From positions 1-44,894 of the forward strand of contig CAJMSQ010000017.1 of assembly GCA_905216095.1 (NCBI GenBank): a stretch of DNA of 44,894 bases, given 5' to 3'. This DNA comes from an uncultured bacterium. GTDB taxonomy: Bacteria; Bacteroidota; Bacteroidia; Bacteroidales; Bacteroidaceae. A program made the translations under genes and the position numbers. The notes beneath the pieces were generated by a model. That model was not told where the DNA came from and did no database searches. It saw only the letters and a program-made list of their open reading frames with translations. How positions within the stretch are numbered: position 1 is the first letter of the stretch; every line of letters begins with the position of its first letter. Shown piece by piece: positions 1 to 7,877 of this stretch.

Positions 1-1
1 G

Positions 2-97
2 TTTGAAATTCTACACCCAAATATACACCCAATATTTGGAATAGCAAAAGATATTCAGAAAGATTTAGATTTACTATACACTCCAAATAGTGAGTGA
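2..97 (+). CDS. C-terminal tail of an unidentified protein, cut by the left edge
   Basis: An open frame runs from the first bases of the window to a TGA at 95-97 and gives 31 residues ending DLLYTPNSE. No start codon is visible, so the gene begins outside the window. The stretch is clearly AT-rich compared with the GC-rich core genes and lies just left of the putative attachment site at 140-162. It is therefore most simply a gene at the distal end of an integrated element. Too little is visible to name a family, and a chance open frame is possible. Confidence 0.35.
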   Translation, partial: FEILHPNIHPIFGIAKDIQKDLDLLYTPNSE

Positions 98-139
98 TTA
101 TCAATAGTTTGCAATTTTATGATATTTCTTGAATATGTA

Positions 140-162
140 GGTTCGAGAGCCTCTCTCTCCGC
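140..162 (+). other. Putative attachment site: 3' fragment of a tRNA-Ser gene
   Basis: The bases contain a T-loop (TTCGAGA), a T-stem 3' strand (GCCTC), an acceptor 3' strand (TCTCTCC) and then G, which is the layout of a tRNA 3' end. The TCTCTCC acceptor fits the GGAGAGA start common in Bacteroidales tRNA-Ser genes. No matching 5' half exists in the preceding 139 bases, and the upstream bases do not pair as a T-stem, so this is a fragment and not a tRNA gene. Tyrosine integrases often leave such fragments at the far end of an integrated element. The intact tRNA gene would then lie outside the window to the left. Confidence 0.5.
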
Positions 163-190
163 AATAAAGCCTGATTATCAGGCTTTTATT
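163..190 (+). terminator. Hairpin terminator behind the tRNA-Ser fragment
   Basis: AATAAAGCCTGA and TCAGGCTTTTATT form a near-perfect stem with a three-base loop and a T-rich 3' arm. It starts directly at the end of the tRNA fragment, where a tRNA terminator is expected. This supports the idea that sequence from 140 rightward is the original chromosomal flank. Confidence 0.6.
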
Positions 191-196
191 GTATTT

Positions 197-228
197 ACGC
201 CCGAATCGTGTAAAGTTGGGCGTTTTTA
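197..228 (+). terminator. Second hairpin terminator
   Basis: ACGCCC at 197-202 pairs with GGGCGT at 218-223, followed by TTTTT. It stands a few bases after the first terminator. Confidence 0.5.
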
Positions 229-618
229 TATATTCTTAACTGTGCAGGTTGGTCAAAAAGAAACGGCTTTAACATTTTAGGCACAACTCAGCTTCCCATT
301 ACTCCTGCCTCTCCTCCTTTTTTCCTCAGCCCTATATATAGGTTTGAGTTTAGTCGGGCATATATAAAGCCCGAACCAAACTTTTTAACGAGGCAGACAA
401 AGCTGAAACCATCACAACTGAGGAAAAGAAACAGAAACTTCCAAAGGCATGGCGCGGCTTAACGACTTTATGACGAGTATTGACTTGTCGGTGTTGAATG
501 ATGTTAATGGCTTCGCCAACTCTTCCATAAACATATTGTATTTCATTTTGGGTTTCTATTTCATCAATAGCCCCCGGCAACGATTACCGAGGGCCGGAGG
601 TTTGTATGAAAAGCTGTT
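229..618. other. AT-rich intergenic stretch without a credible gene
   Basis: Short open frames occur on both strands: a plus-strand frame at 449-802 and a minus-strand frame at 350-580. None has recognisable motifs, and they overlap one another. A 44-codon minus-strand frame (about 422-556) is also present. I read the stretch as decayed sequence beside the attachment site. Confidence 0.4.
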
Positions 619-833
619 TTACGGGTTGGGGAATTGTAGTGAGGGTATGGGGAGTTCATTGCGCCGGATGAATTTCTTGATGTCATCGGGGACATCTTTC
701 TGGTGTGGCCTCAGCCACATTTCCGTGGTGTCAATTTTACGACTACATAATATTCCATTGCATCCCATAAATCGTCACTGTCGGGCGCATCATACCAAGT
801 GAGTTCGAGACAAAACGGGAGCAGTTTGTTCAT
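619..833 (-). pseudogene. Possible frameshifted small gene
   Basis: On the minus strand an ATG at 833 opens a frame (MNKLLPFCLELTWYDAP...) that stops at TGA near 711. Around the AAAATTG run near 732, a one-base shift joins it to a second frame (TTEMWLRPHQKDVPDDIK...) that stops at TAA 619-621. The joined product would be about 70 residues with ordinary acidic and aromatic composition. I do not recognise the family. The break may be a real mutation, a sequencing error or coincidence. Confidence 0.3.
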
Positions 834-848
834 ATAATGTATTGTAGA

Positions 849-3395
849 TTATTTCATAATCGCTGAAGATGCACCGGATTGTTTGCCGACTTCGTTGCCG
901 CGCTTAACTTTCTTTCCGTATCCGAAGGTATATGTTACCGAAAGGTTCAATCTGGCATGGGAATTTGTGCCAAAGGTTGTTCGATGTTCGGAATATAGTG
1001 GAGACTGAATATAGCGAACTGAGGTGTCCCAATTAGAATTGAATATATTGTATGCCGTAAGGCTTATGTTCAAGTCAGAGTTTGACCATCCGGCAGACAA
1101 CGCATAAAAATCTCGTGACCTATATGTTGTAGGAGAACCGGTGAACATCATTTTTTGATGCGATTGGTAGTATGCCTGAAAATACCATTGTTTGAGATAA
1201 TATGTAGCCTGTGCCGTTATCTGAAAGGGATAGAAACTTTTATCAAACACACCGGTAGAACGGTAGAATTTCTGATTGGGACTGACGTATAATTGCAATG
1301 ACTTATTGAACAGATTCAGTGTCGCAGCAATACCGATTTCACTTTGTACATAGTTTCCGTCATTGATGTAAGTACGCAACAAGGCGCGACCATTGTCGAA
1401 TAGCTCGTATGCAGTGATAAAACGGTCGAATAATTCAAAATATCTTCCGTAGGCACTCATGTTGAATACGTTTGACGGCAACCATGTGTATGCCACATTG
1501 AAAGTAATATGACGGGAATTGTCAAGTGACGGATTGCCGGTAATATACATGACTTCGTTGTCGCGTAACAGGTCTGAAGCCTTCTGGTCAATGCCGGGTG
1601 TATTGTTGGCAAACTGGAAATATGCCGAGAATGCGTTTTTATTATTGGGCGTATAGCGGATGTTGAAATGAACATAGGGATATACGTCATCATTTTTAAT
1701 ACTGTTGATACTTGTTCGTTCCCATAACACTCCGGCATCTGCATACAGGCTGAATTTCTGTATTTGCGCCTGATAACAGAGCTGTCCGGTTACAAATGGA
1801 TTGCTGAAACGGTCAGAGTAGGAAACATTGCCCGTATAGCGCAACCGGTTGATTGTATTGCCGGTGTTAATTCCCAGCATAAGCGTATGCTTTTGGGCAA
1901 AACGCTTATTAATGTAGGCGTTTACTCGATAGTAATAGGCATTTTCGCGGGCATCGCGGATAATTGGCTCCGTTGAGGAAGCGGTATAAGTCAGTGAATT
2001 ATTATTATGCAAATATGAGAATTGAGGATTGAAATTAACCGAATAATCCTTCGGCAAAGCAAAGAAAAATGTGCCTTGATAACTCAAAGAATTGCTACGA
2101 GATGGATTGCTGCGGCTGTAAGAATAGTCTTGTTCCACGGCTGGAGAATATGTCAGCGAGCCGTTCTGTTCCTGAATAGGATTAGCCGAATGGCTGTATC
2201 CTAAAGTATTGCTGATCTGAACTTTTTCTGTGTTGTAAGAAGCCCGGAATGTCACCGGATATTGATTTTGTTTTGAATGTGCGTAATCGGTGGTTTCGTT
2301 GCGGCTCAAAGTAAAATCTTTTCCATCGGAATCCTTCAGCGTGTAATTGCCGTTAACGTCATATCCGCTATGATGGCTGTTAAGATTATCTGCTGCCACA
2401 TAGATGTCATAAGTCATTTTCTTATAAGCAAACTTAGAGAAGATGTTGACGTCCGATGACAGGCCTACAAGAAAATCTTCATCTGCTGTAATTTTTGTAT
2501 AACCACCATACTCATATTCCTGAATAATGAAATTGATAACTCTCTGCGCTCCTCTGAACCTTGGGTCAGAGGGGAATTCAAGATATTCAACCCTGCGGAC
2601 ATCTGCCGTGCGCAAGCCGGCAATATCCTCTTGTGTCGCTGGCATATAGTTAAAGAAAATGGCGACCTCTCCACCGGTGTTGTCGGAAACCGAATTGTCT
2701 ATCGGATTTATTCGTATCTGGGGAATTGCCATTTGCCGCAAAAGGTCTACTGCATTTTGCGCGGCATTTTTCTGACGCTGTGAGGGCAGATAGACAGTGC
2801 AGTCGGAATATGCGGATGCCATTTGCCCCTCGACATTGACTTGCTGCAACGCCACGGCATCAATAGGAAGGATTATGTCTCCTACGTTGAAGTCTGTCAG
2901 GCGGCGGTAAGTGGTCTTGTAGCCTACGCAGCTTAGTTTTGCTATAACATTTCGGCTGTCGCAAGGAATGGTGAAACGACCGGCATTATCAGCTACGCCG
3001 TATGTGATTACGGTAGAGTCTTTGGGAGCAAGAAGCATGATTGTAGTTCCCTGAGCAGGTTGGTGTTCCTCATCGAGGACTCGGCCGCGGTAGCTGAACT
3101 TGCCATGTTGCAACGCCTCTACATAGTACCTGCCGCCGGAACTGATAACCGACACCGGATTCAGCCCGATCAGCTGTCTGAGCATATCGTAGGCATCATT
3201 TGTATGTATGGTTGCCGAGACTGGATATTTGTCGAGTTCATTATAAATGAAGTTGATGTGAATGTCGGGATGCTGCGCGGCAATCTGCACAAGCGCATCG
3301 GCGAGAGGTGTATGATTGAAGCGGTAGCTGAACTTCTGCGCAAAGACGGTGGCGACACAAAGCATCACCGCAAAGAGTATAATAAGGCGTTTCAT
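849..3395 (-). CDS. Outer-membrane receptor with STN domain, target of the linked sigma/anti-sigma pair
   Basis: This 848-residue protein has a signal peptide (residues 1-19, cleaved near FAQ) and an STN (secretin/TonB N-terminal) domain at about 21-90. A carboxypeptidase-regulatory-like beta-sandwich follows at about 98-185, then a plug-like region and a long beta-barrel rich in alternating aromatic residues. The fold matches the outer-membrane beta-barrel family used by Bacteroidetes for TonB-linked uptake or signalling. The STN domain is the part that usually contacts an anti-sigma factor. Its ATG overlaps the stop of the anti-sigma gene by four bases, so the two are translationally coupled. 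No SusD partner follows, so the substrate cannot be guessed. It could be a transducer more than a transporter. Confidence 0.8.
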   Translation of the reverse strand: MKRLIILFAVMLCVATVFAQKFSYRFNHTPLADALVQIAAQHPDIHINFIYNELDKYPVSATIHTNDAYDMLRQLIGLNPVSVISSGGRYYVEALQHGKFSYRGRVLDEEHQPAQGTTIMLLAPKDSTVITYGVADNAGRFTIPCDSRNVIAKLSCVGYKTTYRRLTDFNVGDIILPIDAVALQQVNVEGQMASAYSDCTVYLPSQRQKNAAQNAVDLLRQMAIPQIRINPIDNSVSDNTGGEVAIFFNYMPATQEDIAGLRTADVRRVEYLEFPSDPRFRGAQRVINFIIQEYEYGGYTKITADEDFLVGLSSDVNIFSKFAYKKMTYDIYVAADNLNSHHSGYDVNGNYTLKDSDGKDFTLSRNETTDYAHSKQNQYPVTFRASYNTEKVQISNTLGYSHSANPIQEQNGSLTYSPAVEQDYSYSRSNPSRSNSLSYQGTFFFALPKDYSVNFNPQFSYLHNNNSLTYTASSTEPIIRDARENAYYYRVNAYINKRFAQKHTLMLGINTGNTINRLRYTGNVSYSDRFSNPFVTGQLCYQAQIQKFSLYADAGVLWERTSINSIKNDDVYPYVHFNIRYTPNNKNAFSAYFQFANNTPGIDQKASDLLRDNEVMYITGNPSLDNSRHITFNVAYTWLPSNVFNMSAYGRYFELFDRFITAYELFDNGRALLRTYINDGNYVQSEIGIAATLNLFNKSLQLYVSPNQKFYRSTGVFDKSFYPFQITAQATYYLKQWYFQAYYQSHQKMMFTGSPTTYRSRDFYALSAGWSNSDLNISLTAYNIFNSNWDTSVRYIQSPLYSEHRTTFGTNSHARLNLSVTYTFGYGKKVKRGNEVGKQSGASSAIMK

Positions 3396-4051
3396 TTTAC
3401 GGTCAATACTTTGTCGGTGAGTGTAATGTCAATTTGCTCGAAGTTGTTTAGCTGTTCCACAACCTCATTGAGTGGCAGAGACCGGTTCCATTCAAAATAT
3501 AGCTTTAGAGACTTGGCGGCATCTTTATTGAACTTGACCGTCGCGCCGTAATAGCCGGCGATGTCAGCAAGAATAGTTTCAAGACTTTCTCCTTTGAAAA
3601 CAATGGTTTCGGGCTGTGGAGTTTCTTCAGCCGGAATGGTGTCCGCCGGAGCAACATTGGCGTCGGTTATGGCAGTTTGTTTCTGCGGTTCGGTTTGCTC
3701 TGTCTGCGTCATTTCTTTATTGGCATTGAAATAATGAGTCACACCGATAGTGGCGGTCACCACAGCGAGGGTGCCGACAAGTACGAGTACTGCGGCTGCG
3801 GCATTGCGCGATGCCACGAAGGATAGCCAACGGAGGATACTGGGTCTGCGCTTGGGTTGCTTTGCCTCAAAGCTCCGCCATTCCTCGTCGATATTTATCT
3901 CGGGTACCGGTGCGGAAGCATCAGTCACTTTGTGCAACATTTCATAAACTTCACGTGCCCCAGGATCTGTAAGCAACTGCTCCAGCTCGGCATCGCTATA
4001 ATTTTCGGGGTGCTCCAGAGCATCGAGGAGCCGGTCGATATTGTCTTTCAT
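3392..4051 (-). CDS. Anti-sigma factor with DUF4974-like C-terminus (FecR family type)
   Basis: The 219-residue protein has an acidic cytoplasmic N-terminus (about 1-80) that would hold the sigma factor. One membrane segment lies at about 82-105 (AAAAVLVLVGTLAVV), then a Thr/Glu/Pro-rich linker. The periplasmic C-terminal domain (about 153-219) contains the pattern LETILADIAGYYG typical of DUF4974 domains in Bacteroidetes FecR-like proteins. In such systems the receptor's STN domain signals through the anti-sigma factor to the ECF sigma factor. The gene overlaps sigma by four bases (4048-4051) and the receptor by four (3392-3395), a tightly coupled trio. It is shorter than typical FecR proteins and the central FecR domain is reduced to a linker. 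Confidence 0.8.
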   Translation of the reverse strand: MKDNIDRLLDALEHPENYSDAELEQLLTDPGAREVYEMLHKVTDASAPVPEINIDEEWRSFEAKQPKRRPSILRWLSFVASRNAAAAVLVLVGTLAVVTATIGVTHYFNANKEMTQTEQTEPQKQTAITDANVAPADTIPAEETPQPETIVFKGESLETILADIAGYYGATVKFNKDAAKSLKLYFEWNRSLPLNEVVEQLNNFEQIDITLTDKVLTVK

Positions 4052-4530
4052 TTGCGGTTAAAATTTTGACGTAAGACATCCATTGCATGACACAAGTGTT
4101 TATAGACAGCCACATCACTGATACCCAACTGCCCGGCGATTTCATCGTAAGACATACGCTCGTTGAAGCGCATTCTTACCACTCGTCTGTCTTGCATAGT
4201 CAACGATTGATCTATCAGCTCGTTCAACCGCGCAACATCCTCCGGGTCGGGCCATTCGTCATCTTCAATCGCATCAATATCGAGAGCGTAGAGATTGTTG
4301 AACCGCTCGCGCAACGAAAGTGTACGAAGATGCTTTATACAGGCAAAGCGTACACCCGTAAGCAGATAGGCGGGAGTGACGGTTGACAGATTATCCGACA
4401 GCACCGACTCGAAGACATCGTGCACAATGTCTCTCGCTGTATCCGTGTCATGCAGCAGGCGTATCGCCAGTGTCAGCATGGCCGAATAGTTGCTGCGGAA
4501 AAGCCGCTCTATGTCGTTTCTGTTCGTCAT
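4048..4530 (-). CDS. ECF-type RNA polymerase sigma factor
   Basis: The 160-residue protein has a sigma region 2 (about residues 8-75, with DTDTARDIVHDVFE) and a region 4 helix-turn-helix (about 105-160, with RMSYDEIAGQLGISDVAVYK), the set-up of small ECF sigma factors of the Bacteroidetes RpoE-like group. I chose the ATG at 4530 (MTNRNDIERLF). The open frame extends 37 codons upstream, but that part is AT-rich and not sigma-like. It is the first gene of the three-gene operon with anti-sigma factor and receptor, and probably autoregulates it. A weak promoter-like TACTTTTA lies about 40 bases upstream. No strong promoter is seen, as expected if the sigma factor reads its own distinct promoter. 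Confidence 0.88.
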   Translation of the reverse strand: MTNRNDIERLFRSNYSAMLTLAIRLLHDTDTARDIVHDVFESVLSDNLSTVTPAYLLTGVRFACIKHLRTLSLRERFNNLYALDIDAIEDDEWPDPEDVARLNELIDQSLTMQDRRVVRMRFNERMSYDEIAGQLGISDVAVYKHLCHAMDVLRQNFNRK

Positions 4531-4744
4531 ACACTTATTAAAACCACAACTTCTCAAAAACCTAACCCTAAAAGTAAAAAAAATTGAGAAATTTTGAATC
4601 AGACTGTAAAGCATTAACGATTGTTTACATTTCACATGCAATCGCTAAAACGCACAAATACAAATACATGAACCTCTATGATTGTTCACTTGCCCGATAA
4701 ATCCTTTCCCTCTCTCTCCGCTCCATCCTCCCGACATACAGGAG

Positions 4745-4794
4745 GAAAGCGCTATCCCCGTTTTGGCAGATGCCAGGACGGGGATAGCGCTTTC
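4745..4794. repeat. Long near-perfect hairpin
   Basis: GAAAGCGCTATCCCCGT at 4745-4761 is exactly complementary to 4778-4794. The interior TGGCA/TGCCA continues the stem, leaving a two-base loop and a single bulged region. No T-run follows either arm, so it is not a classical terminator. It may belong to the same class of long-armed palindromes as 4898-4964, 9545-9611 and 10971-11016. Confidence 0.6.
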
Positions 4795-4897
4795 TATATA
4801 TGCGGACAGGACGCCGCAAGCCGCTCGTGCGACTACGGCTATATACACCCACGGAAACCCGCATGTACACCCGCGAAAAACTACATGCACATGTACG

Positions 4898-4964
4898 AAA
4901 AACTATCATAGGGATAGGAAAAACTATCCCTATCTTAGTTTAAACTATCCCTATGATAGTTTTT
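4898..4964. repeat. Three-armed palindrome, copy 1 (left of efflux operon)
   Basis: Left arm 4898-4917 (AAAAACTATCATAGGGATAG) is an exact 20-base complement of the distal right arm 4945-4964. A middle arm at 4924-4941 (CTATCCCTATCTTAGTTT) is a near-copy of the right arm but differs at the position where the left arm has TATCAT. A second copy at 9545-9611 shares the middle and right arms exactly but has a different left arm. Confidence 0.75.
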
Positions 4965-5531
4965 CGCATAATTATCGTACTGTTTTCCAGCTATATACAA
5001 AATCGACGCAAATGCACTTTCATACACCGGCGGATATGCACCTGACAGCCGCCGGAACAGACCGCCCGAAACCGCCGACTGCACGAAAATTCCACCCCAT
5101 ATATGCCCGTAAACGGACTGAAGCCGAGGCACGTCCGGAGGCCGCAGAAAGGACGGAGCAGGACGGTTGCCGGACACAAAATCCGAAGGACAAATTACGT
5201 CTTTCAATATTTTTTCGTAATTTCGCGGCGCAATTCACAAAGAATTGCCCGTACATGAACACACTATCCCAAACCATCGAAATGCCTTGCCCCATCGTCA
5301 GAAACTGGGGGTATCTCGAAAACTGGAAAAGCACGGCTTCGACCTGCATAAGCCTGTGACTGAATACCGCCCGCACCGGCATTCCGTCCGCGCATGAAGA
5401 ACGGAACGGGATATCATAAGGAATAAACGCGAGGGCAAAAGGCCCGGACGGGAACCATCACGCAGGGTACGGGCCATCACAGGCCGGACAGAGAATTCAC
5501 AAACCCTTTTCATCATTCATTTTCCTTTTTT

Positions 5532-6845
5532 ATGAACAATCTTCGATTGCTCACAGGGCTGCTGTCCGTAGCCTTGTCGAGCGGCGGAGCGTGTCTTTAC
5601 GGTCAATCGGTAATGACGCTCGAAGAAATCTTCGAGGCGGCCGAGGCCAACAGCGCACAGCTCCGCCCGTCCCGCACGGCGCAGGCCGAGGCCGTGCAGG
5701 GCATCAGCGTGGCCCGCGCGGAACGGCTTCCCGGCATCAGCGCATCGCTCGCGCTGAACTACATCGGCGACGGATTTACCACCAAGCGCGACTTCAGTGA
5801 CCGCCGGAAAGCGCCGATTCCCCACTTCGGAAACCGGATTGCGCTAAGCATAGAACAGCCGGTCTACACCGGCGGCACCGTCAGCCGCGGTGTGGAACTC
5901 GCCGAATTGCAGTCTACGGCGGCAAGATATGCCACAGAATTCCGGCGTGACAACATCCGCTTCCGGCTCACCGGCTTTTACCTCGACATTTATAAGTACA
6001 CCAACCTGCGGCAAGTGGTCGAGAACAATCTTGAAGCGGCCCGCGAGGTGCTGCGCGAGATGCAGGCGCGCCATTCACAGGGAACGGCACTGCGGAACGA
6101 CATGACGCGCTATGAATTATTAGTGGCCGACCTCGAACTGCAGCGGACCGGCATCGGCAACACCATTGACATTCTCAACGACAACCTCGTCACGACCGCC
6201 GGACTGCCGGCCGGTACGGTCGTCGTGCCCGACACCGCCATCCTGACCCGCTCATTGCCCGACGCAGGTACCGCCCGGTGGCAGCAGGAGGCCGTGACCA
6301 ACGCCCCGTCACTAAGCCTCGCACGCTCAAACGTCGAAATCAGCCGCAAAAGCGAGGACCTCGTGCGCGCCGCCCGCCGGCCCAAAGTCGGGCTGCAGGC
6401 CGGCTGGAACCTCGAAGGGCCGATTCTCGTGGAAGTCCCTCCCATCAACCGCAACCTGAGCTACTGGTACGTCGGCGTGGGACTGAGCTACAACCTCTCA
6501 TCGCTCTACAAGAGCCGGCGCGCGCTGGCAAAAAGCCGTGCGGCCACCTTGAAGGCCGAAGCAGAACTTGACGCCGCCAGGCAGGACATAGAGCTGGCCG
6601 TGCGCGACGGGCACACACGTTACATCGAGGCCTGCGACAGGTTGCAGAGCCTGCAGAAGAGCGTGGAACTCGCCGAGCGCAACTACCACACGACCGCCAC
6701 ACGCTACGCGGCAGGCATGGCGCTCGTCACCGACATGCTGGACGCAGCCAACGCCAGGCTCGACGCCGGGCAGCGTCTCGTCAATGCCCGCATCGACATC
6801 ATATACAATCACTACAAACTTCTCTTCATTTCCGGAAAAATATGA
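5532..6845 (+). CDS. TolC-family outer-membrane efflux protein
   Basis: The 437-residue protein has an N-terminal signal peptide (about 1-25, ending LYGQ). Two halves of long alpha-helical hairpins with TolC-type repeats follow (for example NLEAAREVLREMQARHSQG near the middle, and RNYHTTATRYAAGMALVTDMLDA near the end). TolC proteins form trimeric channels through the outer membrane and periplasm for drug or metabolite export. The stop overlaps the next start by four bases (6842-6845), so the gene is coupled to the HlyD adaptor and MFS pump that follow. Together they make a complete tripartite EmrAB-TolC-like exporter. The length is normal for the family. I see no adjacent regulator. Confidence 0.9.
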   Translation: MNNLRLLTGLLSVALSSGGACLYGQSVMTLEEIFEAAEANSAQLRPSRTAQAEAVQGISVARAERLPGISASLALNYIGDGFTTKRDFSDRRKAPIPHFGNRIALSIEQPVYTGGTVSRGVELAELQSTAARYATEFRRDNIRFRLTGFYLDIYKYTNLRQVVENNLEAAREVLREMQARHSQGTALRNDMTRYELLVADLELQRTGIGNTIDILNDNLVTTAGLPAGTVVVPDTAILTRSLPDAGTARWQQEAVTNAPSLSLARSNVEISRKSEDLVRAARRPKVGLQAGWNLEGPILVEVPPINRNLSYWYVGVGLSYNLSSLYKSRRALAKSRAATLKAEAELDAARQDIELAVRDGHTRYIEACDRLQSLQKSVELAERNYHTTATRYAAGMALVTDMLDAANARLDAGQRLVNARIDIIYNHYKLLFISGKI

Positions 6846-7876
6846 AACACCGAAACCAAAGGATAATATCCCACATCGCGACGGTCATCGTGATCGTCAC
6901 CGCTGCCGCATGGGCCGGCAGCCGCTTCGTCCGTCTCGGCAACATCGAGTTCACCGACAACGCACAGGTAGGCCGGCAGATAGTGCCGGTGAACAGCCGT
7001 GTGCAAGGTTACATCAAGGAGATACGGTTCAATGAATACGGGCCGGTCAAAAAAGGCGACACGCTGGTCATCATCGACGACGCAGACATGCGCCTCGAGG
7101 TGGCACGCGCCCGCGCCGGATATGCCGACGCGCTTGCCGGAAAAGGAGTTGCGGAGCACAACGTCACTTCCGCCGCAATGAGCGTCGCGGCCGGCGAGGC
7201 GGCCATCACCGAGGCGAAAGCCCTGATGGACATGGCGGCGGCCGACCTTGCCCGCTACACGCAACTGTTGGCGCAGGACGCCGTCACGCGTCAGCAGTAC
7301 GACGCTGCCAAGACCGACTACGAAGCGAAAAAGGCACGCTACGGAATGCTGGCCCGCCAGCGGTCGGCCACCTCGGCCGCAGCCGATGCCAACCGTCAGC
7401 GGCAGTCGCAGTCCGAGGCCGGCATCGCGCTGGCGAAAGCCCTGCTCGAGACCGCGGAACTGAATCTCGGCTACACCGTCATCACCGCTCCGTGCGACGG
7501 ATATGCCTCGCGCAAGGAAATACAGACGGGACAGCTCGTGCAACCCGGACAGACGCTGCTCGACATCGTGGATGCCGCCGACGTGTGGGTGACGGCCAAT
7601 TACAAGGAGACGCAACTCCACCACATCGCCCCGGGCAGCGAGGTGGACGTTGTCGTAGACGCCGTGCCCGGCGTGACGTACAAAGGAACGGTCAGGTCCA
7701 TATCCACGGCCACGGGAGCCTCGCTTTCGCTCATCCCTCAGGACAATTCGGCGGGCAACTTTGTCAAGGTACGTCAGCGCATCCCTGTGCGCATAGAGTT
7801 CACATCCGCAAACAAGCCGGCCGACATGGCCCGTCTGCGCGCGGGAATGAATGTGGAATGCAGCGTAAGATACTGA
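6842..7876 (+). CDS. HlyD/EmrA-type periplasmic adaptor
   Basis: The 344-residue membrane-fusion protein has one N-terminal membrane segment (about 10-27, IATVIVIVTAAAWAG). A split lipoyl/barrel-sandwich domain follows (NSRVQGYIKEIRFNEYGPVKKGD, then TVITAPCDGYASRKEIQTGQLVQPGQ), with an alpha-helical coiled-coil hairpin between its halves rich in Ala and Glu, and a C-terminal beta-barrel. The order is that of EmrA-like adaptors that link MFS pumps to TolC. It overlaps the TolC gene by four bases and ends one base before the MFS gene, so all three are one transcription and assembly unit. Confidence 0.92.
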   Translation: MKHRNQRIISHIATVIVIVTAAAWAGSRFVRLGNIEFTDNAQVGRQIVPVNSRVQGYIKEIRFNEYGPVKKGDTLVIIDDADMRLEVARARAGYADALAGKGVAEHNVTSAAMSVAAGEAAITEAKALMDMAAADLARYTQLLAQDAVTRQQYDAAKTDYEAKKARYGMLARQRSATSAAADANRQRQSQSEAGIALAKALLETAELNLGYTVITAPCDGYASRKEIQTGQLVQPGQTLLDIVDAADVWVTANYKETQLHHIAPGSEVDVVVDAVPGVTYKGTVRSISTATGASLSLIPQDNSAGNFVKVRQRIPVRIEFTSANKPADMARLRAGMNVECSVRY

Positions 7877-7877
7877 C

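Larger units (their letters stand above)
4531..5531. other. Long intergenic region with strong palindromes, no credible gene
   Basis: About 1 kb separates the divergent sigma operon and efflux operon. It holds a long hairpin (4745-4794), a three-armed palindrome (4898-4964) and a small hairpin GCAATTC/GAATTGC (5230-5248). Overlapping open frames on both strands (the longest at 4682-5359) have proline-, histidine- and arginine-rich compositions expected by chance in GC-rich DNA. No regulator gene for the efflux operon is present here, and I see no clear TAnnTTTG promoter just upstream of 5532. Confidence 0.5.

Noticed and set aside
121..162. A complete tRNA-Ser gene
   Set aside because: Only the T-loop and acceptor 3' strand are present. 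No D-arm, anticodon arm or 5' acceptor strand lies upstream, and the base-pairs of the T-stem are not formed.
449..802. 117-codon plus-strand frame near the attachment site
   Set aside because: It overlaps the frameshifted minus-strand relic and a minus-strand frame, and has no recognisable features.
4682..5359. 225-codon plus-strand open frame between the sigma and efflux operons
   Set aside because: It runs through two perfect palindromes, has a proline/histidine/arginine-rich composition, overlaps equally long frames on the other strand and shows no motif. It is a chance frame.
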